A DNA stretch of 64,000 nucleotides from Streptomyces hokutonensis (lineage in GTDB: Bacteria; Actinomycetota; Actinomycetes; Streptomycetales; Streptomycetaceae), in assembly GCF_000376565.1 (NCBI RefSeq), contig NZ_BARG01000069.1, forward strand, positions 41,454-105,453, in the 5' to 3' direction. This document shows, piece after piece, positions 1 through 8,566 of the stretch. The position numbers and the translations under genes were made by a program. Position 1 is the first letter of the stretch, and each line of letters opens with the position of its first letter. Under the pieces are notes generated by a model. That model was not told the DNA's origin. It ran no database searches and worked only from the letters and a program-made list of their open reading frames with translations.

Positions 1-1
1 G

Positions 2-799
2 CTGATGCCGCAGACCGGGCACTGCCCCGACTGGCTGTGCCCGCCGCCGATCGGTCCCGCGGCCACTTTCGAGGAGGAGATCGCCGCCGTGCGCGCGGCC
101 GATCCGGCCGAGGCCCGGGAGGACACGGCCAGGTCGCTGGCATCCACCCCGGGCGCGCTGGAGTCGGCGCGCGGCCGGGCCTGGCTGCGTGAACCCGCCC
201 GCATGATCGAGGAGTTGGCGGACGCGATGGAGTCCGTCTGGCACACCCTCGTCGCACCGGACTGGCCCCGGCTGCGCGCCCTGCTGGAGGCCGACATCGC
301 CTTCCACTCACGCCGGCTCGCCGAGGTCGGGCTGGGCGTGCTGCTCCCGGAGATCAGCCGGCACTGTGCCTGGGACGCGGGAACACTGACCGTGGAGTTC
401 CGGGGCGAGCACGAACGCGACCTCGGCGGCCAGGGCCTCGTCCTGCTGCCGAGCGTCTTCATCTGGCCGAACCTGGTGAGCACCTTCGAACACCCCTGGC
501 AACCCACCCTCGCCTACCCGGCCCGAGGCATCGGCGCCCTGTGGTCCGACCCCGCCGCCCACACCCCCGACGCGCTCCTACGCCTCCTCGGCCGCGGCCG
601 AGCCACCGTACTGACCGCCCTCACCGAACCCACCTCCACAACCGCCCTGGCCCACCGCCTCCGCCTCGCCCCCTCGTCGGTGTCCGCACACCTGACGGTC
701 CTACGCGACGCGGGCCTGCTCACGGCCCGCCGCTACGGCCATCAGGTGCTGTACGAGCGGACTCCGCTGGGGACAGCGCTGGCGTCGGGGGGCGGCTGA
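2..799 (+). CDS. ArsR-like winged-helix transcriptional regulator (5' truncated by window edge)
   Basis: The reading frame is open at the window edge, so the true start lies upstream. The first in-window ATG is at 5. The visible ~265 residues have a long N-terminal region of the type seen in ArsR regulators with a DUF5937-like sensor part. The last ~75 residues form a winged helix-turn-helix, with the recognition-helix motif LAPSSVSAHLTVLRDAGLL and the wing ARRYGHQVLYERT. Such proteins are dimeric cytoplasmic repressors. No metal-binding Cys cluster is visible, so the signal is unknown. The usual partner, a divergent MFS or other gene, would lie outside the window. Confidence 0.8.
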   Translation: MMPQTGHCPDWLCPPPIGPAATFEEEIAAVRAADPAEAREDTARSLASTPGALESARGRAWLREPARMIEELADAMESVWHTLVAPDWPRLRALLEADIAFHSRRLAEVGLGVLLPEISRHCAWDAGTLTVEFRGEHERDLGGQGLVLLPSVFIWPNLVSTFEHPWQPTLAYPARGIGALWSDPAAHTPDALLRLLGRGRATVLTALTEPTSTTALAHRLRLAPSSVSAHLTVLRDAGLLTARRYGHQVLYERTPLGTALASGGG

Positions 800-1453
800 C
801 CGGCACGCCGGGGCCGGGCGCGGTACGGCAAGACCCGACACCACGCGTCAACGGACCGCGGCGGGAATCCACGCCAGCCTCGGGCCTCGGGTGGCGTCCG
901 ACCGACGGACCAAGGCCCCGGCAAGGGGCGCGAACGCACACCGCTGAGGAAGCCACGCCCCCAACCCGCGCGCCAAGGCCCGGCGCGGTGCGGCGACACC
1001 CGACACCGTGCGCCGACGGACCGCGTCGGGAATCCGGGCCCGCCTCGGGCAGCGGCCGACCGACGCACCCGCGCACGACCTGGTGCGCGAACGAACGCCA
1101 CCGGGATTCCACACCGGCCTCAGGCGGCGGCCGACCGACGCACCAGTCCCCGGCACGGAGCGCGAACGCACACCACTGGAGAAGCCACGCCCCCAACCCG
1201 CGCGCCAAGGCCCGGCGCGGTACGGCAACACCCGACACCGTGCGCCAACGGACCGCGTCGGGAATCCACGCCGACCTCACACAGCGGCCGACCGACACAT
1301 CAGCCCCCGGCCCGGTCCGCGGACCCACACCCCCAGAACCCCGCACCCACCTCGCGCACCGCCCGCCCGGCGCGCCAGGACCCGGCGCGGGGGCAGATCA
1401 TCCACAATTACTGACGAATCGTCACTTAATGTCCCCTCGCGCAAGGGAGCGGC
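800..1453. repeat. Intergenic degenerate direct-repeat array A, no credible gene
   Basis: This ~650-nt stretch has no convincing gene. Open frames on both strands are GC artefacts. It is built from imperfect direct repeats. A block starting GGCCCGGCGCGGTRCGGC and ending CGGGAATCC recurs near 811, 976 and 1208. A second element, GCGCGAACGCACACC, recurs near 928, 1085 (diverged) and 1159. A third, GGCCGACCGACG, recurs near 1052, 1130 and 1285. Copies are diverged, so the array looks old. The last ~50 nt (about 1400-1435) are AT-richer and could hold the promoter of the downstream glucanase. Confidence 0.75.
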
Positions 1454-2446
1454 ATGTCCCGGCTGATCCGCACGTTCGCGGTGGTCTCGGTGTTCGGGCT
1501 GGCGGTGGGCTGTTCGTCCACTGCCGACGTCGACGAGGCGTCCGTCGCCGGTGCCCGGTCAAAGGACCCGGCGCACGCCACGTCCTTCTGGGTCGACCCG
1601 GCGAGCCCGGCGGCCGAGCAGATCCAGATGTGGGAGCGGGAGGGGCGTAAGCACGACGCCGCGCTGCTGAAGCGGATCGCCGATCAGCCGACCGCGCTGT
1701 GGCCGGCCGGTGAGCTCGACCCCGGCCCGGTGATCCGGGCGGCGACCGCGTCGGCGCGTCAGGAGGGGCGTACGCCCATCTTCGTGGCGTACGACATCCC
1801 GCACCGGGACTGCGGTCAGCACTCGGCGGGCGGTGCGGCGGACGCGGACGCCTACCGGGCCTGGATCGGGAAGTTCGCGGAGGCACTGGGCGACTCCAAG
1901 GCGCTCGTCGTGCTCGAACCCGACGCCGTCGCGCACATGGTGGACGGGTGCACCCCGGGCGAATACCAGGGCGAGCGGGAGCAGTTGCTGAGCGAGGCGG
2001 TCGTCCGGCTGAAGCAGCAGTCCGGTACGGCGGTGTATCTCGACGCGGGCAACCCGGCCTGGATCCAAGACCCTTGGAAGCTGGTGGAGCCGCTGAAGCG
2101 GGCCGGGGTCGAGGAGGCCGACGGATTCTCGCTCAACGTCTCCAACTTCCAGACGGACGACGTGACGAAGAAGTACGGCGTCCACCTGTCGAAGGACCTC
2201 GGCGGCAAGCACTTCGTCGTCGACAGCAGCCGGAACGGCAACGGGCCGCTGCCCGGCGCCTGGTGCAACCCGCCGGGCCGGGGACTGGGCACCCGCCCGA
2301 CCACCGACACCGGCGAACCCGCCCTGGACGCCTACCTCTGGATCAAGCGGCCCGGTGCCTCGGACGGCACCTGCGAGGGCGGTCCGGACGCCGGCCAGTG
2401 GTGGCCGGAGTACGCCTTGGAGCTGGCGCGCAACTCCAAGGCGTAG
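1454..2446 (+). CDS. cslZ: Secreted GH6 endoglucanase-like lipoprotein (CslZ-like)
   Basis: This is a 330-residue glycoside hydrolase family 6 enzyme that should cleave beta-1,4-glucan outside the cell. The N-terminus is a lipoprotein signal peptide ending LAVGC, with Cys20 the likely lipidated residue. GH6 landmarks follow in order: YDIPHRDC with its conserved Asp, VVLEPDAVAHM (the EPD motif), DAGNPAWI, and a C-terminal GTRPTTDTG / YLWIKRPGASDGTC block. An AAGGGAG ribosome site precedes ATG 1454. The gene converges on glxA with 12 nt between the stop codons. In streptomycetes a GH6 glucanase next to cslA-glxA is called cslZ and is thought to trim the tip glucan. The symbol rests on that context. 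Confidence 0.88.
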   Translation: MSRLIRTFAVVSVFGLAVGCSSTADVDEASVAGARSKDPAHATSFWVDPASPAAEQIQMWEREGRKHDAALLKRIADQPTALWPAGELDPGPVIRAATASARQEGRTPIFVAYDIPHRDCGQHSAGGAADADAYRAWIGKFAEALGDSKALVVLEPDAVAHMVDGCTPGEYQGEREQLLSEAVVRLKQQSGTAVYLDAGNPAWIQDPWKLVEPLKRAGVEEADGFSLNVSNFQTDDVTKKYGVHLSKDLGGKHFVVDSSRNGNGPLPGAWCNPPGRGLGTRPTTDTGEPALDAYLWIKRPGASDGTCEGGPDAGQWWPEYALELARNSKA

Positions 2447-2458
2447 CAACCCGGTTGG

Positions 2459-4414
2459 TCACTGGACCTGGATCCACTTCGCCTCCGACGGCGTGCCCTG
2501 CGCGTCCGTCACGAACAGCATGTACCAGCCGGGCGGTACCAGTGCCCGGTCGTTGGGAACGTCCACCGTCACCGACTTTCCGTCCTTGACCAGACCCAGC
2601 TCGATGGAGCGCTGCTCGACGTCCGTGGTGTGCGTGACCGAACTCGGCCGCATCAGACGGGCCTTGACGACCCGGTCGGGGTGGTCGGTGCGGAAGGTCG
2701 CCCGGTGGTGGCGGTCCAAGGTCTCCGGACCGTCCTGCAGTACGGGCCTGTTGCCGCCGTTCTTGTGCAGCGCGGGCGGGGTGAAGATCTCCATGCGCTG
2801 CTCGAAGTGGCCGAGTTTGGTGTTGGCCTGGTCGTCGAAGAGCGGGTCGGAGCCGAAGGTGACGACGCGGCCGTCGGGCAACAGCAGTGCCTCGGAGTGG
2901 TAGTTGCGGCCGACCATCGGGGCGGCGGCCTCGCGGAAGGCGTTGCCCTTCGGGTCGTAGAACTGGGCCTTGAAGATGTTGCTGGCGCTGCGGCCGCGGT
3001 AGTCGGAGGAGCCGTTGGTGGTGAAGACCGAGTCGTCCGGCATGATCACGCTGTTCAAGTACCGGGTGCCCTGGGGGAGGTTGGGGCCGTCCTTGAAGAC
3101 CGGGCTGTCCTGCTTCAGGTCGACCACGGCCGTGCGCGGGGTCGACTTCTTGGACTCGCCGACACCTCCGCCGCCGAGGATCATGACCTTCTGGTCCTGG
3201 GCGGGGGGCAGCAGGAGCGAGGACGACGTCTCGGTCTCGTCGGGGTCGCGCAGTCCGGCGACCGTGGTGAACTTGTTGGTCTTCAGGTCCCAGATCCCCG
3301 GCTCGCGGCCCTTGTTGGCGGGTCCGTAGCCGGCGTTGGAGGCCGGGTAGAAGAGCTTGCCGCCCTTGGTGAGGAAGAGGGCGGGGTAGGTGGGGAAGTA
3401 ACGCTTGGGGCCCGGGGTCCACTTCTTGGTCTTCGGGTCGTAGATCTCGTTGTCGCCCTGGTCGATGACGCCGACGTCGTCGAGGCCGGAGACGGCGAGG
3501 ACGCGGCCGTCGTCGAGGCCGACGAGGGTCGGGTACCAGCGGGCCTTGTCCATCGGGTCGACGGCGATGTACCGCTCGGCCTTCGGGTCGAACTCGTAGG
3601 CGGCGCGGATGCCTTGGTAGTCCTGCTTGTCGAGCGTGATCTTCTCGGAGAGGCCGTACGTGTTGTTCGCGTCGATGCCCTTGAGGCCGACGATGTCGTA
3701 CTGGGCCTGGTTCTCGGTGACCGACATCGGGCCCGCCTCGGTGGCCTCGACGAAGACCCGGACCTCGCTCGCGGTGACCGTGGTCTTCCAGGGCTGCATC
3801 ACACCACGGGCGTTGTACGTGACCTTGAACTCGCGCTTGGCCTTGGGGACGGTGACGTCGAACCTGCTGACGTAGTCGACGCCGGCCGGTGAGCGGAAGA
3901 CGGTGCCCTTCTTGAGGAACATCGGCTTGTTGGGGTTCTCGTTCTTCACCCGCATACCGCCGCCGGCCCGCTTGACCTCGCCGTCGAGGAGTTCGTAGCG
4001 GGCGGTGCCGCCGGCCACCAGCAGGTTGCCGCTGGGGAGTTGACTGTGTCCGCCGCAGAAGAAGTCGACCGGGGTGGGGATCTTCTTGAAGGTGTTGGCC
4101 TTCGGGTCCCACAGGACGGTGTCGAAGGACCCGGCGTTGAACTTCTTCTGCTCGTTGCCCGATCCGGCCACGATCAGCACCTTGCCGGTGTGCAGCAGCG
4201 AGGCGTGGATGGCGTTGGTGCGGTACTCCTTCGGGATGTCGATCTGGTCCCAGGAGCCGTACTTGGCCATGTAGTCGGGCCGCGTGATCTTGTACTCGTG
4301 GTACTGCTCGCCGGCGAACTCGAGGGCGGCCGGGGCGTTGAGACCGGCCAGGACGGCGATGCCGCCGATGCCGAGGACGGTCTTCCTGGTTCTCTGGGAC
4401 GGCTGGTACGCCAT
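2459..4414 (-). CDS. glxA: GlxA, galactose-oxidase-like copper radical oxidase
   Basis: 651 residues. GlxA is a mononuclear copper oxidase with a Cys-Tyr cofactor that modifies the glycan made by CslA at hyphal tips. An uncleaved signal or anchor helix lies at about residues 11-32. Kelch-type propeller repeats fill the middle. Cys120 in DFFCGGHSQ fits the cross-linked cysteine of the family. RWYPT, GRNYHSEALL (axial Tyr and His ligand) and VTHTTDVEQR (second His) give the remaining copper-site signatures. The C-terminus is a DUF1929-like beta domain. The start lies 3 nt after the cslA stop, so the two are almost certainly co-transcribed and translationally coupled. Identification is strong. 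Confidence 0.95.
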   Translation of the reverse strand: MAYQPSQRTRKTVLGIGGIAVLAGLNAPAALEFAGEQYHEYKITRPDYMAKYGSWDQIDIPKEYRTNAIHASLLHTGKVLIVAGSGNEQKKFNAGSFDTVLWDPKANTFKKIPTPVDFFCGGHSQLPSGNLLVAGGTARYELLDGEVKRAGGGMRVKNENPNKPMFLKKGTVFRSPAGVDYVSRFDVTVPKAKREFKVTYNARGVMQPWKTTVTASEVRVFVEATEAGPMSVTENQAQYDIVGLKGIDANNTYGLSEKITLDKQDYQGIRAAYEFDPKAERYIAVDPMDKARWYPTLVGLDDGRVLAVSGLDDVGVIDQGDNEIYDPKTKKWTPGPKRYFPTYPALFLTKGGKLFYPASNAGYGPANKGREPGIWDLKTNKFTTVAGLRDPDETETSSSLLLPPAQDQKVMILGGGGVGESKKSTPRTAVVDLKQDSPVFKDGPNLPQGTRYLNSVIMPDDSVFTTNGSSDYRGRSASNIFKAQFYDPKGNAFREAAAPMVGRNYHSEALLLPDGRVVTFGSDPLFDDQANTKLGHFEQRMEIFTPPALHKNGGNRPVLQDGPETLDRHHRATFRTDHPDRVVKARLMRPSSVTHTTDVEQRSIELGLVKDGKSVTVDVPNDRALVPPGWYMLFVTDAQGTPSEAKWIQVQ

Positions 4415-4417
4415 GGT

Positions 4418-6202
4418 CTAGTTGCCCCCTGTCGTGGTGCCGGAGACGGACGGGCCGGCCCCGGTGGTGGCGAGAGCGGGTTCGACGGTGTCGAGGGTGC
4501 GCGCGGCGCCGAGCAGCGAGTGCCGTTCCCGGCGCTCCTTGACCAGCGAGCCGACCCACACCCCGATCGGGGCAAGGGAGATGACCATCGCGAGGACGGC
4601 CCAGGTGCGCATCGCCGCGTGGGTGTGGTCGAGGACGACGGAGGCGGCCAGCGAGGTCGCCAGGAGGATCGCCCAGAAGAGATGGATGCGGAAGGTCATC
4701 ACCCGGTCCGGGCTGGCGTCGCCGCCCTTGGGGGTCACGACGAACCGGCTGGGCCTGCGAATCAGCGCCTCGCCGAAGGACTTGAGGTAGATCGGCGCGG
4801 AGAGCGCCGACATCGCCATGCCCGCGAGACCGCCCGAGCCCTCGGGTTCGTGCGGGGACACATTGTGCCGCCGGTTCCAGAGATACAGCCCGATCTGGAG
4901 GGCCGCCGCGTCGCTGTAGAGCATCAGCCACACGGACGCGGCGACCTGCGTGCCGGAGGCCCCGAACCACAGGAACAGGAAGCAACTCAGGATGCCCAGC
5001 AGCCAGTTGACGGCCGTCATCGGGTAGTAGACGAGCATCATCGTGTACGAGAACAGCCGCCCCGGAGGCATCGTGAACGGCGCCTTCCAGTACTGCTTGA
5101 TCAGCGTCTCGTACGTCCCGCGCGACCACCGCATCTGCTGGGTGAAGAAGTCGGTCCAGGAGGCCGGCCCCTCCCCCACCGCGAGCACGTCCGGGGTGTA
5201 GACGGAGCGCCAGTGGGTGCGGGTCAACGGGTTGCGGTGCCGGTGGAGTTCGAAGCCGGTGGCCATGTCCTCGGTGATGGAGTCGTACAGCCCGCCGATC
5301 TGCTTGACGGCGGCGATCCGTACGACGTTGTTGGTGCCGACGAACATGGGGGCGCGGTAGCGGTTGCCGGCGCGCTGGATCAGCGCGTGGAAGAGGAACT
5401 GCTGCGACTCGGCGGCCTTGGTGACGGGGTTGTGGTAGTTCCCGTACACCTGCGGTCCCACGACGAAGGCCACGTCCGGGTCGCGGAAGTAACCCATCAT
5501 CCGCTCAAGGAAGTTGGGGAGCGGAACGTGGTCGGTGTCGACGGAGGCGAAGAACTCGTAGTCGCCGCCGTGCATCGCGATCCAGGCGTTGTAATTCCCG
5601 TGCTTGGTACGGGCCTTGTGGACACCCTTGGGGCGGTTCCACTCGGGAACCCCGTGCCGGGTGAAGTGCCGTACGCCCAACTCGGCGCACAGCGCCTTGG
5701 CCTGCTCGTCGTCACCTTCGTCGAGGAGCCACACATCCACGGGCCCGGTGTGGGTGACGTTGACCGCGCCTTCGAGGGTGGCGCGGACCATGGACAGAGG
5801 TTCCTTGCCCGGGACGTACGTCGTGAGGAAGGCGACGCGGGTGCCTGCCTCGGGAACGACGGGGATCGGGTCGCGGGCGACCAGCGTGGCGTGGGCGACG
5901 GAGGCGACGTTGACCACCATGAACAGCTCGATCAGACCGATGGCTATCAGCATCGTGACGTCGAGCCCGACCATCCACTCCTGGCCCCCCTCGCGCTCCA
6001 CCCAGTGGGTGGGCCACACGAGGTACACGAGCAGGGCGGCGGTCAGCACCGGGGCGAGGCTCATCAGGAGGACAGCGCGTATTCGGTGGGGCTCGCGCGA
6101 GAGGAGCGAGGTGTACTGCACCTGGTACGCCGCACCGGACGGCTCGCTGAGCGGCCCGGCCAGTCGGCTGTAGGTGTCGTAGTCGTAGCCCTCCGGCCGC
6201 AC
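4418..6202 (-). CDS. cslA: CslA, cellulose-synthase-like GT2 membrane glycosyltransferase
   Basis: This is a polytopic family 2 glycosyltransferase that polymerises a beta-glucan at the growing tip. The GT2 signature is complete: LLDEGDDEQA (first Asp), ASVDTDHVPLP (DxD), TEDMATGFE (TED) and QQMRWSRGTYE (QxxRW). Two N-terminal and several C-terminal hydrophobic segments bracket the catalytic domain. I place the start at GTG 6202 (594 residues) because GGAGG sits 5 nt upstream. The frame stays open to 6457, but that extension is Arg/Pro-rich, has no ribosome site and overlaps the divergent gene. The gene is followed at once by glxA. In S. coelicolor CslA works with DivIVA at tips. Confidence 0.93.
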   Translation of the reverse strand: MRPEGYDYDTYSRLAGPLSEPSGAAYQVQYTSLLSREPHRIRAVLLMSLAPVLTAALLVYLVWPTHWVEREGGQEWMVGLDVTMLIAIGLIELFMVVNVASVAHATLVARDPIPVVPEAGTRVAFLTTYVPGKEPLSMVRATLEGAVNVTHTGPVDVWLLDEGDDEQAKALCAELGVRHFTRHGVPEWNRPKGVHKARTKHGNYNAWIAMHGGDYEFFASVDTDHVPLPNFLERMMGYFRDPDVAFVVGPQVYGNYHNPVTKAAESQQFLFHALIQRAGNRYRAPMFVGTNNVVRIAAVKQIGGLYDSITEDMATGFELHRHRNPLTRTHWRSVYTPDVLAVGEGPASWTDFFTQQMRWSRGTYETLIKQYWKAPFTMPPGRLFSYTMMLVYYPMTAVNWLLGILSCFLFLWFGASGTQVAASVWLMLYSDAAALQIGLYLWNRRHNVSPHEPEGSGGLAGMAMSALSAPIYLKSFGEALIRRPSRFVVTPKGGDASPDRVMTFRIHLFWAILLATSLAASVVLDHTHAAMRTWAVLAMVISLAPIGVWVGSLVKERRERHSLLGAARTLDTVEPALATTGAGPSVSGTTTGGN

Positions 6203-6434
6203 AGCGCCCTCCAATGATTGAGGAGTGATCGACGCCCGAGGGGACCGGCGGAACCGTTGGGCTCCGAAGATCGACCGGGCCGATACCCACACACAAGTGG
6301 AGAATTGAGGGCGTGTCGAACTGGGTGCGTCCAGGTGGGTGGGGGGTTGACCCCGGCGGCGGAACGGGCGGAGAGACGGGGGGAGAGACGGCTCCGGGAG
6401 AATGCCGCGGATCAGCACTCCGAAAGGCACTCGC

Positions 6435-7457
6435 ATGCACGACACCGCCGATCTCATCGCCGAGACCTACGCGCTCGGCACCGGACCGTGGACGATGACA
6501 CCGGTCACCCGGGGCGCGCTCGGCCAGATCTGGAAACTGTCCGGAGCCGACACTTCCTGGGCCGTCAAGGAACTCCTCTTCGGCTGCGACGAGGAACAGG
6601 TCCGCCGCGAGGCCGCGTTACGGCGGGCCGCCGAGCGGCTGGGCATCGCGTCGCCGCGGCTCATGCCCGACCGGCAGGGGGCGTACGTCTCCCGCCCCGG
6701 CTCCGGCTCCCCGGTCAAGCTGTACGACTGGATCGACGGCACCCCCGCGGACGCCTCCGACCCGGACGTCCTGGACTGGTTCGGGCGGACCATGGCGCTG
6801 CTGCACCGGGCGGGAGCGGACGAGACCGAGCCGCCGAGCGGCTGGTACGAGCGGTGCCCGCAGGACGACGAGTGGGCCGCGCTGCACACGGAGGTCCGGC
6901 GGGCGGGAATGCCGTGGGCGGACGCGCTGGGACGGTTCATCGCCACCTCCGCACGGGAGCTGGCGCAGTGGGTGACACCGTCCGGCCCCGGTGACCTGGT
7001 GACGTCCCACCTCGATCTCCAGCCGCAGAACGTACTGGTCGGCGCGGACGGTCCCGTCCTCCTCGACTGGGACAACGCCGGATCCGCTTCGGCGGAACGG
7101 GAGTTGGCCCGCGCCCTGTTCGTGTGGTCGGGCGGGAACGAGGGGAACGTCGAGGCCGGGGTGCGGGTGGCGCGGGCCTATCGGAGCACCGGCGGGCCTG
7201 CCGTCGTACAGGGGCCGCAGTCGTTCTCGATGCTCTTCGCGACCTCGCTGAACTACGTCCGTGTACAGGCCGAGTGCGCCGTCGACCCGACGGTGACCGC
7301 CGCGCAACGGGAGTTCGCGAGCGGCCAGGTGGTCGCCGCGCTGAGCTGGGTGCCGGACCCGGCGGCCGTATCGCGGTTGTGCGCGGCGTTGGACGGCCAG
7401 GGCCTGTCCGGCGGGTCAGGTCGCAGCACATCGACGGTGCCTGTTCGACGCCGGTGA
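6435..7457 (+). CDS. Aminoglycoside-phosphotransferase-family kinase with a TTA codon
   Basis: 340 residues with the APH/choline-kinase fold (PF01636 type). The Brenner motif is seen as SHLDLQPQNVLV (HxDxxxxN), followed by the metal-binding LLDWDNAG. The small-molecule substrate cannot be predicted, and a resistance role should not be assumed. The start at ATG 6435 has GAAAGG 7 nt upstream. An in-frame ATG at 6402 lacks a ribosome site. Codon 62 (6618-6620) is TTA, the rare leucine codon read by the bldA tRNA, which suggests expression late in development. The gene is divergent from cslA across ~230 nt that carries a short duplication (GGAGAGACGG twice, near 6370-6392). Confidence 0.85.
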   Translation: MHDTADLIAETYALGTGPWTMTPVTRGALGQIWKLSGADTSWAVKELLFGCDEEQVRREAALRRAAERLGIASPRLMPDRQGAYVSRPGSGSPVKLYDWIDGTPADASDPDVLDWFGRTMALLHRAGADETEPPSGWYERCPQDDEWAALHTEVRRAGMPWADALGRFIATSARELAQWVTPSGPGDLVTSHLDLQPQNVLVGADGPVLLDWDNAGSASAERELARALFVWSGGNEGNVEAGVRVARAYRSTGGPAVVQGPQSFSMLFATSLNYVRVQAECAVDPTVTAAQREFASGQVVAALSWVPDPAAVSRLCAALDGQGLSGGSGRSTSTVPVRRR

Positions 7458-7544
7458 GCGGGGTGTGGTGCGTGCGGCTGCACGGCGGAGGAGACGTTGA
7501 CATCAGCGGCTCCGCCGCGGGCGACTGCGCGTGCCACACCCCGC
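7458..7544. terminator. Nested inverted repeat between convergent genes
   Basis: GCGGGGTGTGG (7458-7468) pairs perfectly with CCACACCCCGC (7534-7544). Inside it CGGCGGAG (7483-7490) pairs with CTCCGCCG (7510-7517). It begins right after the kinase stop codon and precedes the stop of the convergent gene, so it probably terminates both. Its inner core GCGGCTCCGCCGCG also occurs in the element at 11270-11330. Confidence 0.65.
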
Positions 7545-7572
7545 GTCTGCGGCAGGACCCGCCGGACAGGTC

Positions 7573-7866
7573 CTAGTCCGCCAGGTGTCGTTCGACCGTC
7601 TCCACCTTGGAGGTGAGGCCGTCCGTCACTCCGGGGCGGATGTCCGCCTTGAGGACCACGGAGACGCGCGGGGCGCGGGCCTCCACGGCGGCGACCGCGC
7701 GCTTGACGACGTCCATGACCTCGTCCCACTCGCCCTCGATGGAGGTGAACATCGCGTCGGTACGGTTGGGCAGGCCGGACTCGCGGACCACGCGGACGGC
7801 GTCGGCGACGTACTCGCCGACGTCCTCGCCGACACCCAGGGGCGTCACGGAAAAGGCGACGATCAT
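7573..7866 (-). CDS. MTH1187-family thiamine-binding protein
   Basis: 97 residues, the whole length of the small ferredoxin-like fold family PF01910 (MTH1187/YkoF-like) that binds thiamine or hydroxymethylpyrimidine. Family features are the N-terminal IVAFSVTPLGVGEDV strand, the SGLPNRTDAMFTSIEGEWDEV central segment, and VSVVLKADIRPG near the end. The ATG at 7866 overlaps the stop codon of the upstream DUF3817 gene by 4 nt (ATGA), so the two are translationally coupled. The protein is soluble and cytosolic. The usual role is vitamin precursor binding, but no thiamine transporter or biosynthesis gene is nearby. The function in this operon is inferred only from the fold. Confidence 0.85.
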   Translation of the reverse strand: MIVAFSVTPLGVGEDVGEYVADAVRVVRESGLPNRTDAMFTSIEGEWDEVMDVVKRAVAAVEARAPRVSVVLKADIRPGVTDGLTSKVETVERHLAD

Positions 7867-8213
7867 GCCTTCACGGCTCCCTGCTGCTCCTGGCGGGCGC
7901 GGGAGGCGATGACCGCGTCCTCGGACTCGCGCCGCAGCTTGCGCTCGGCGAAGAAGCCGCCGGTGGGCAGGACGGAGAGGACGAAGTAGAGGGCGGCCGT
8001 CTTCGGGCCCCACTTGGTGCGGTTCCAGGCGTCGGCCCAGAAAAGGACGTAGAGGATGAAGAGAACACCGTGGACCATGCCCATCACGGGCACCGCGTTG
8101 AAGTCCGTGGTCCGCTTCAGCACCGAGCAGACGAGCAGCAGGAGGAAGGACACGGCCTCGGGGGCCGACACCAGGCGGAGGCGGCGGATTGCGGTGGCGG
8201 TCTTGATGTCCAC
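7863..8213 (-). CDS. DUF3817 integral membrane protein
   Basis: 116 residues with three predicted membrane helices: SFLLLLVCSVL, HGVLFILYVLFWADAW and AALYFVLSVLPTGGFF. The conserved pattern RLVSAPEAVSF at the N-terminus and FNAVPVMGMVHG before helix 2 fit the DUF3817 family, whose molecular function is unknown. A charged C-terminal tail (ERKLRRESEDAV) should face the cytoplasm. A GAAGGTGACC ribosome site precedes ATG 8213. It is the first gene of a two-gene operon with the thiamine-binding protein. Its upstream region contains a Rex-like operator (8246-8263), so redox control is plausible. Confidence 0.85.
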   Translation of the reverse strand: MDIKTATAIRRLRLVSAPEAVSFLLLLVCSVLKRTTDFNAVPVMGMVHGVLFILYVLFWADAWNRTKWGPKTAALYFVLSVLPTGGFFAERKLRRESEDAVIASRARQEQQGAVKA

Positions 8214-8245
8214 AGGTCACCTTCGGTGGGAGAGACGTCCACAGT

Positions 8246-8263
8246 TTGTGAACGCGAGCACAA
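8246..8263 (-). promoter_or_regulatory. Rex-like operator upstream of the DUF3817 operon
   Basis: The 18-mer TTGTGAACGCGAGCACAA matches the streptomycete Rex operator pattern TTGTGAACGCGTTCACAA at 16 of 18 positions. It lies 33 nt upstream of ATG 8213. On the minus strand a TTGAAC -35-like hexamer (8266-8271) sits just upstream and a weak -10-like CAAACT (8243-8248) overlaps the operator, a position that would block RNA polymerase. Rex senses the NADH/NAD+ ratio. The assignment rests on sequence match only. Confidence 0.55.
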
Positions 8264-8566
8264 ACGTTCAACCATTGTGGCAAACGGCGGAGCCGACTGA
8301 GAGTGGGGGGTGGGCAGTGCCCGGCAGCCGACCGACAGCCCCTCGTCGCCCTGCGGCGGAGCCTCGGCTCGATACAGCCAACTGGGCGCCTGGCAGCTGC
8401 ACGGAGCCTCTCGCCCGGCAAAGGTCCACAGTCGACCTGGGCGCGTGCACCGCCGTCATCCGGCCGACCGCGCCCCGCGACACGCCCTAGGGGGCAGGTC
8501 AGGGTAGTTCTCCACCCAGGGGCCCTGTCGGCTTTCGCACCCTACGGCTACCTTCGCACCGTGGCG
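8264..8566. other. Intergenic region between DUF3817 and the AIM24 cluster
   Basis: About 300 nt without a credible gene; an open frame that enters from 8303 is the in-frame upstream extension of the first AIM24 gene and has no ribosome site. A -10-like TACCTT lies at 8549-8554, only 6 nt before GTG 8561 and 12 nt before ATG 8567, so the AIM24 transcript may be leaderless or nearly so. Confidence 0.5.

Noticed and set aside
541..1650. Long open frame (369 codons) running through the repeat array on the plus strand
   Set aside because: It crosses the ArsR end and the GH6 start, has Arg/Pro/Thr-rich composition, no ribosome site and no coding-like third-position bias.
2343..5129. 928-codon frame on the minus strand overlapping glxA and cslA
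   Set aside because: A +1 shadow of two genes with complete catalytic motifs; the product is an Arg/Pro/Gly-rich artefact.
6203..6457. N-terminal extension of CslA to 6457
   Set aside because: No ribosome site, unlike membrane-protein start, and it overlaps the divergent kinase gene. GTG 6202 has GGAGG at good spacing.
6435..7457. Antibiotic resistance gene (aminoglycoside kinase)
   Set aside because: The fold is APH-like but the family includes many kinases of unrelated substrates; nothing in context supports resistance.
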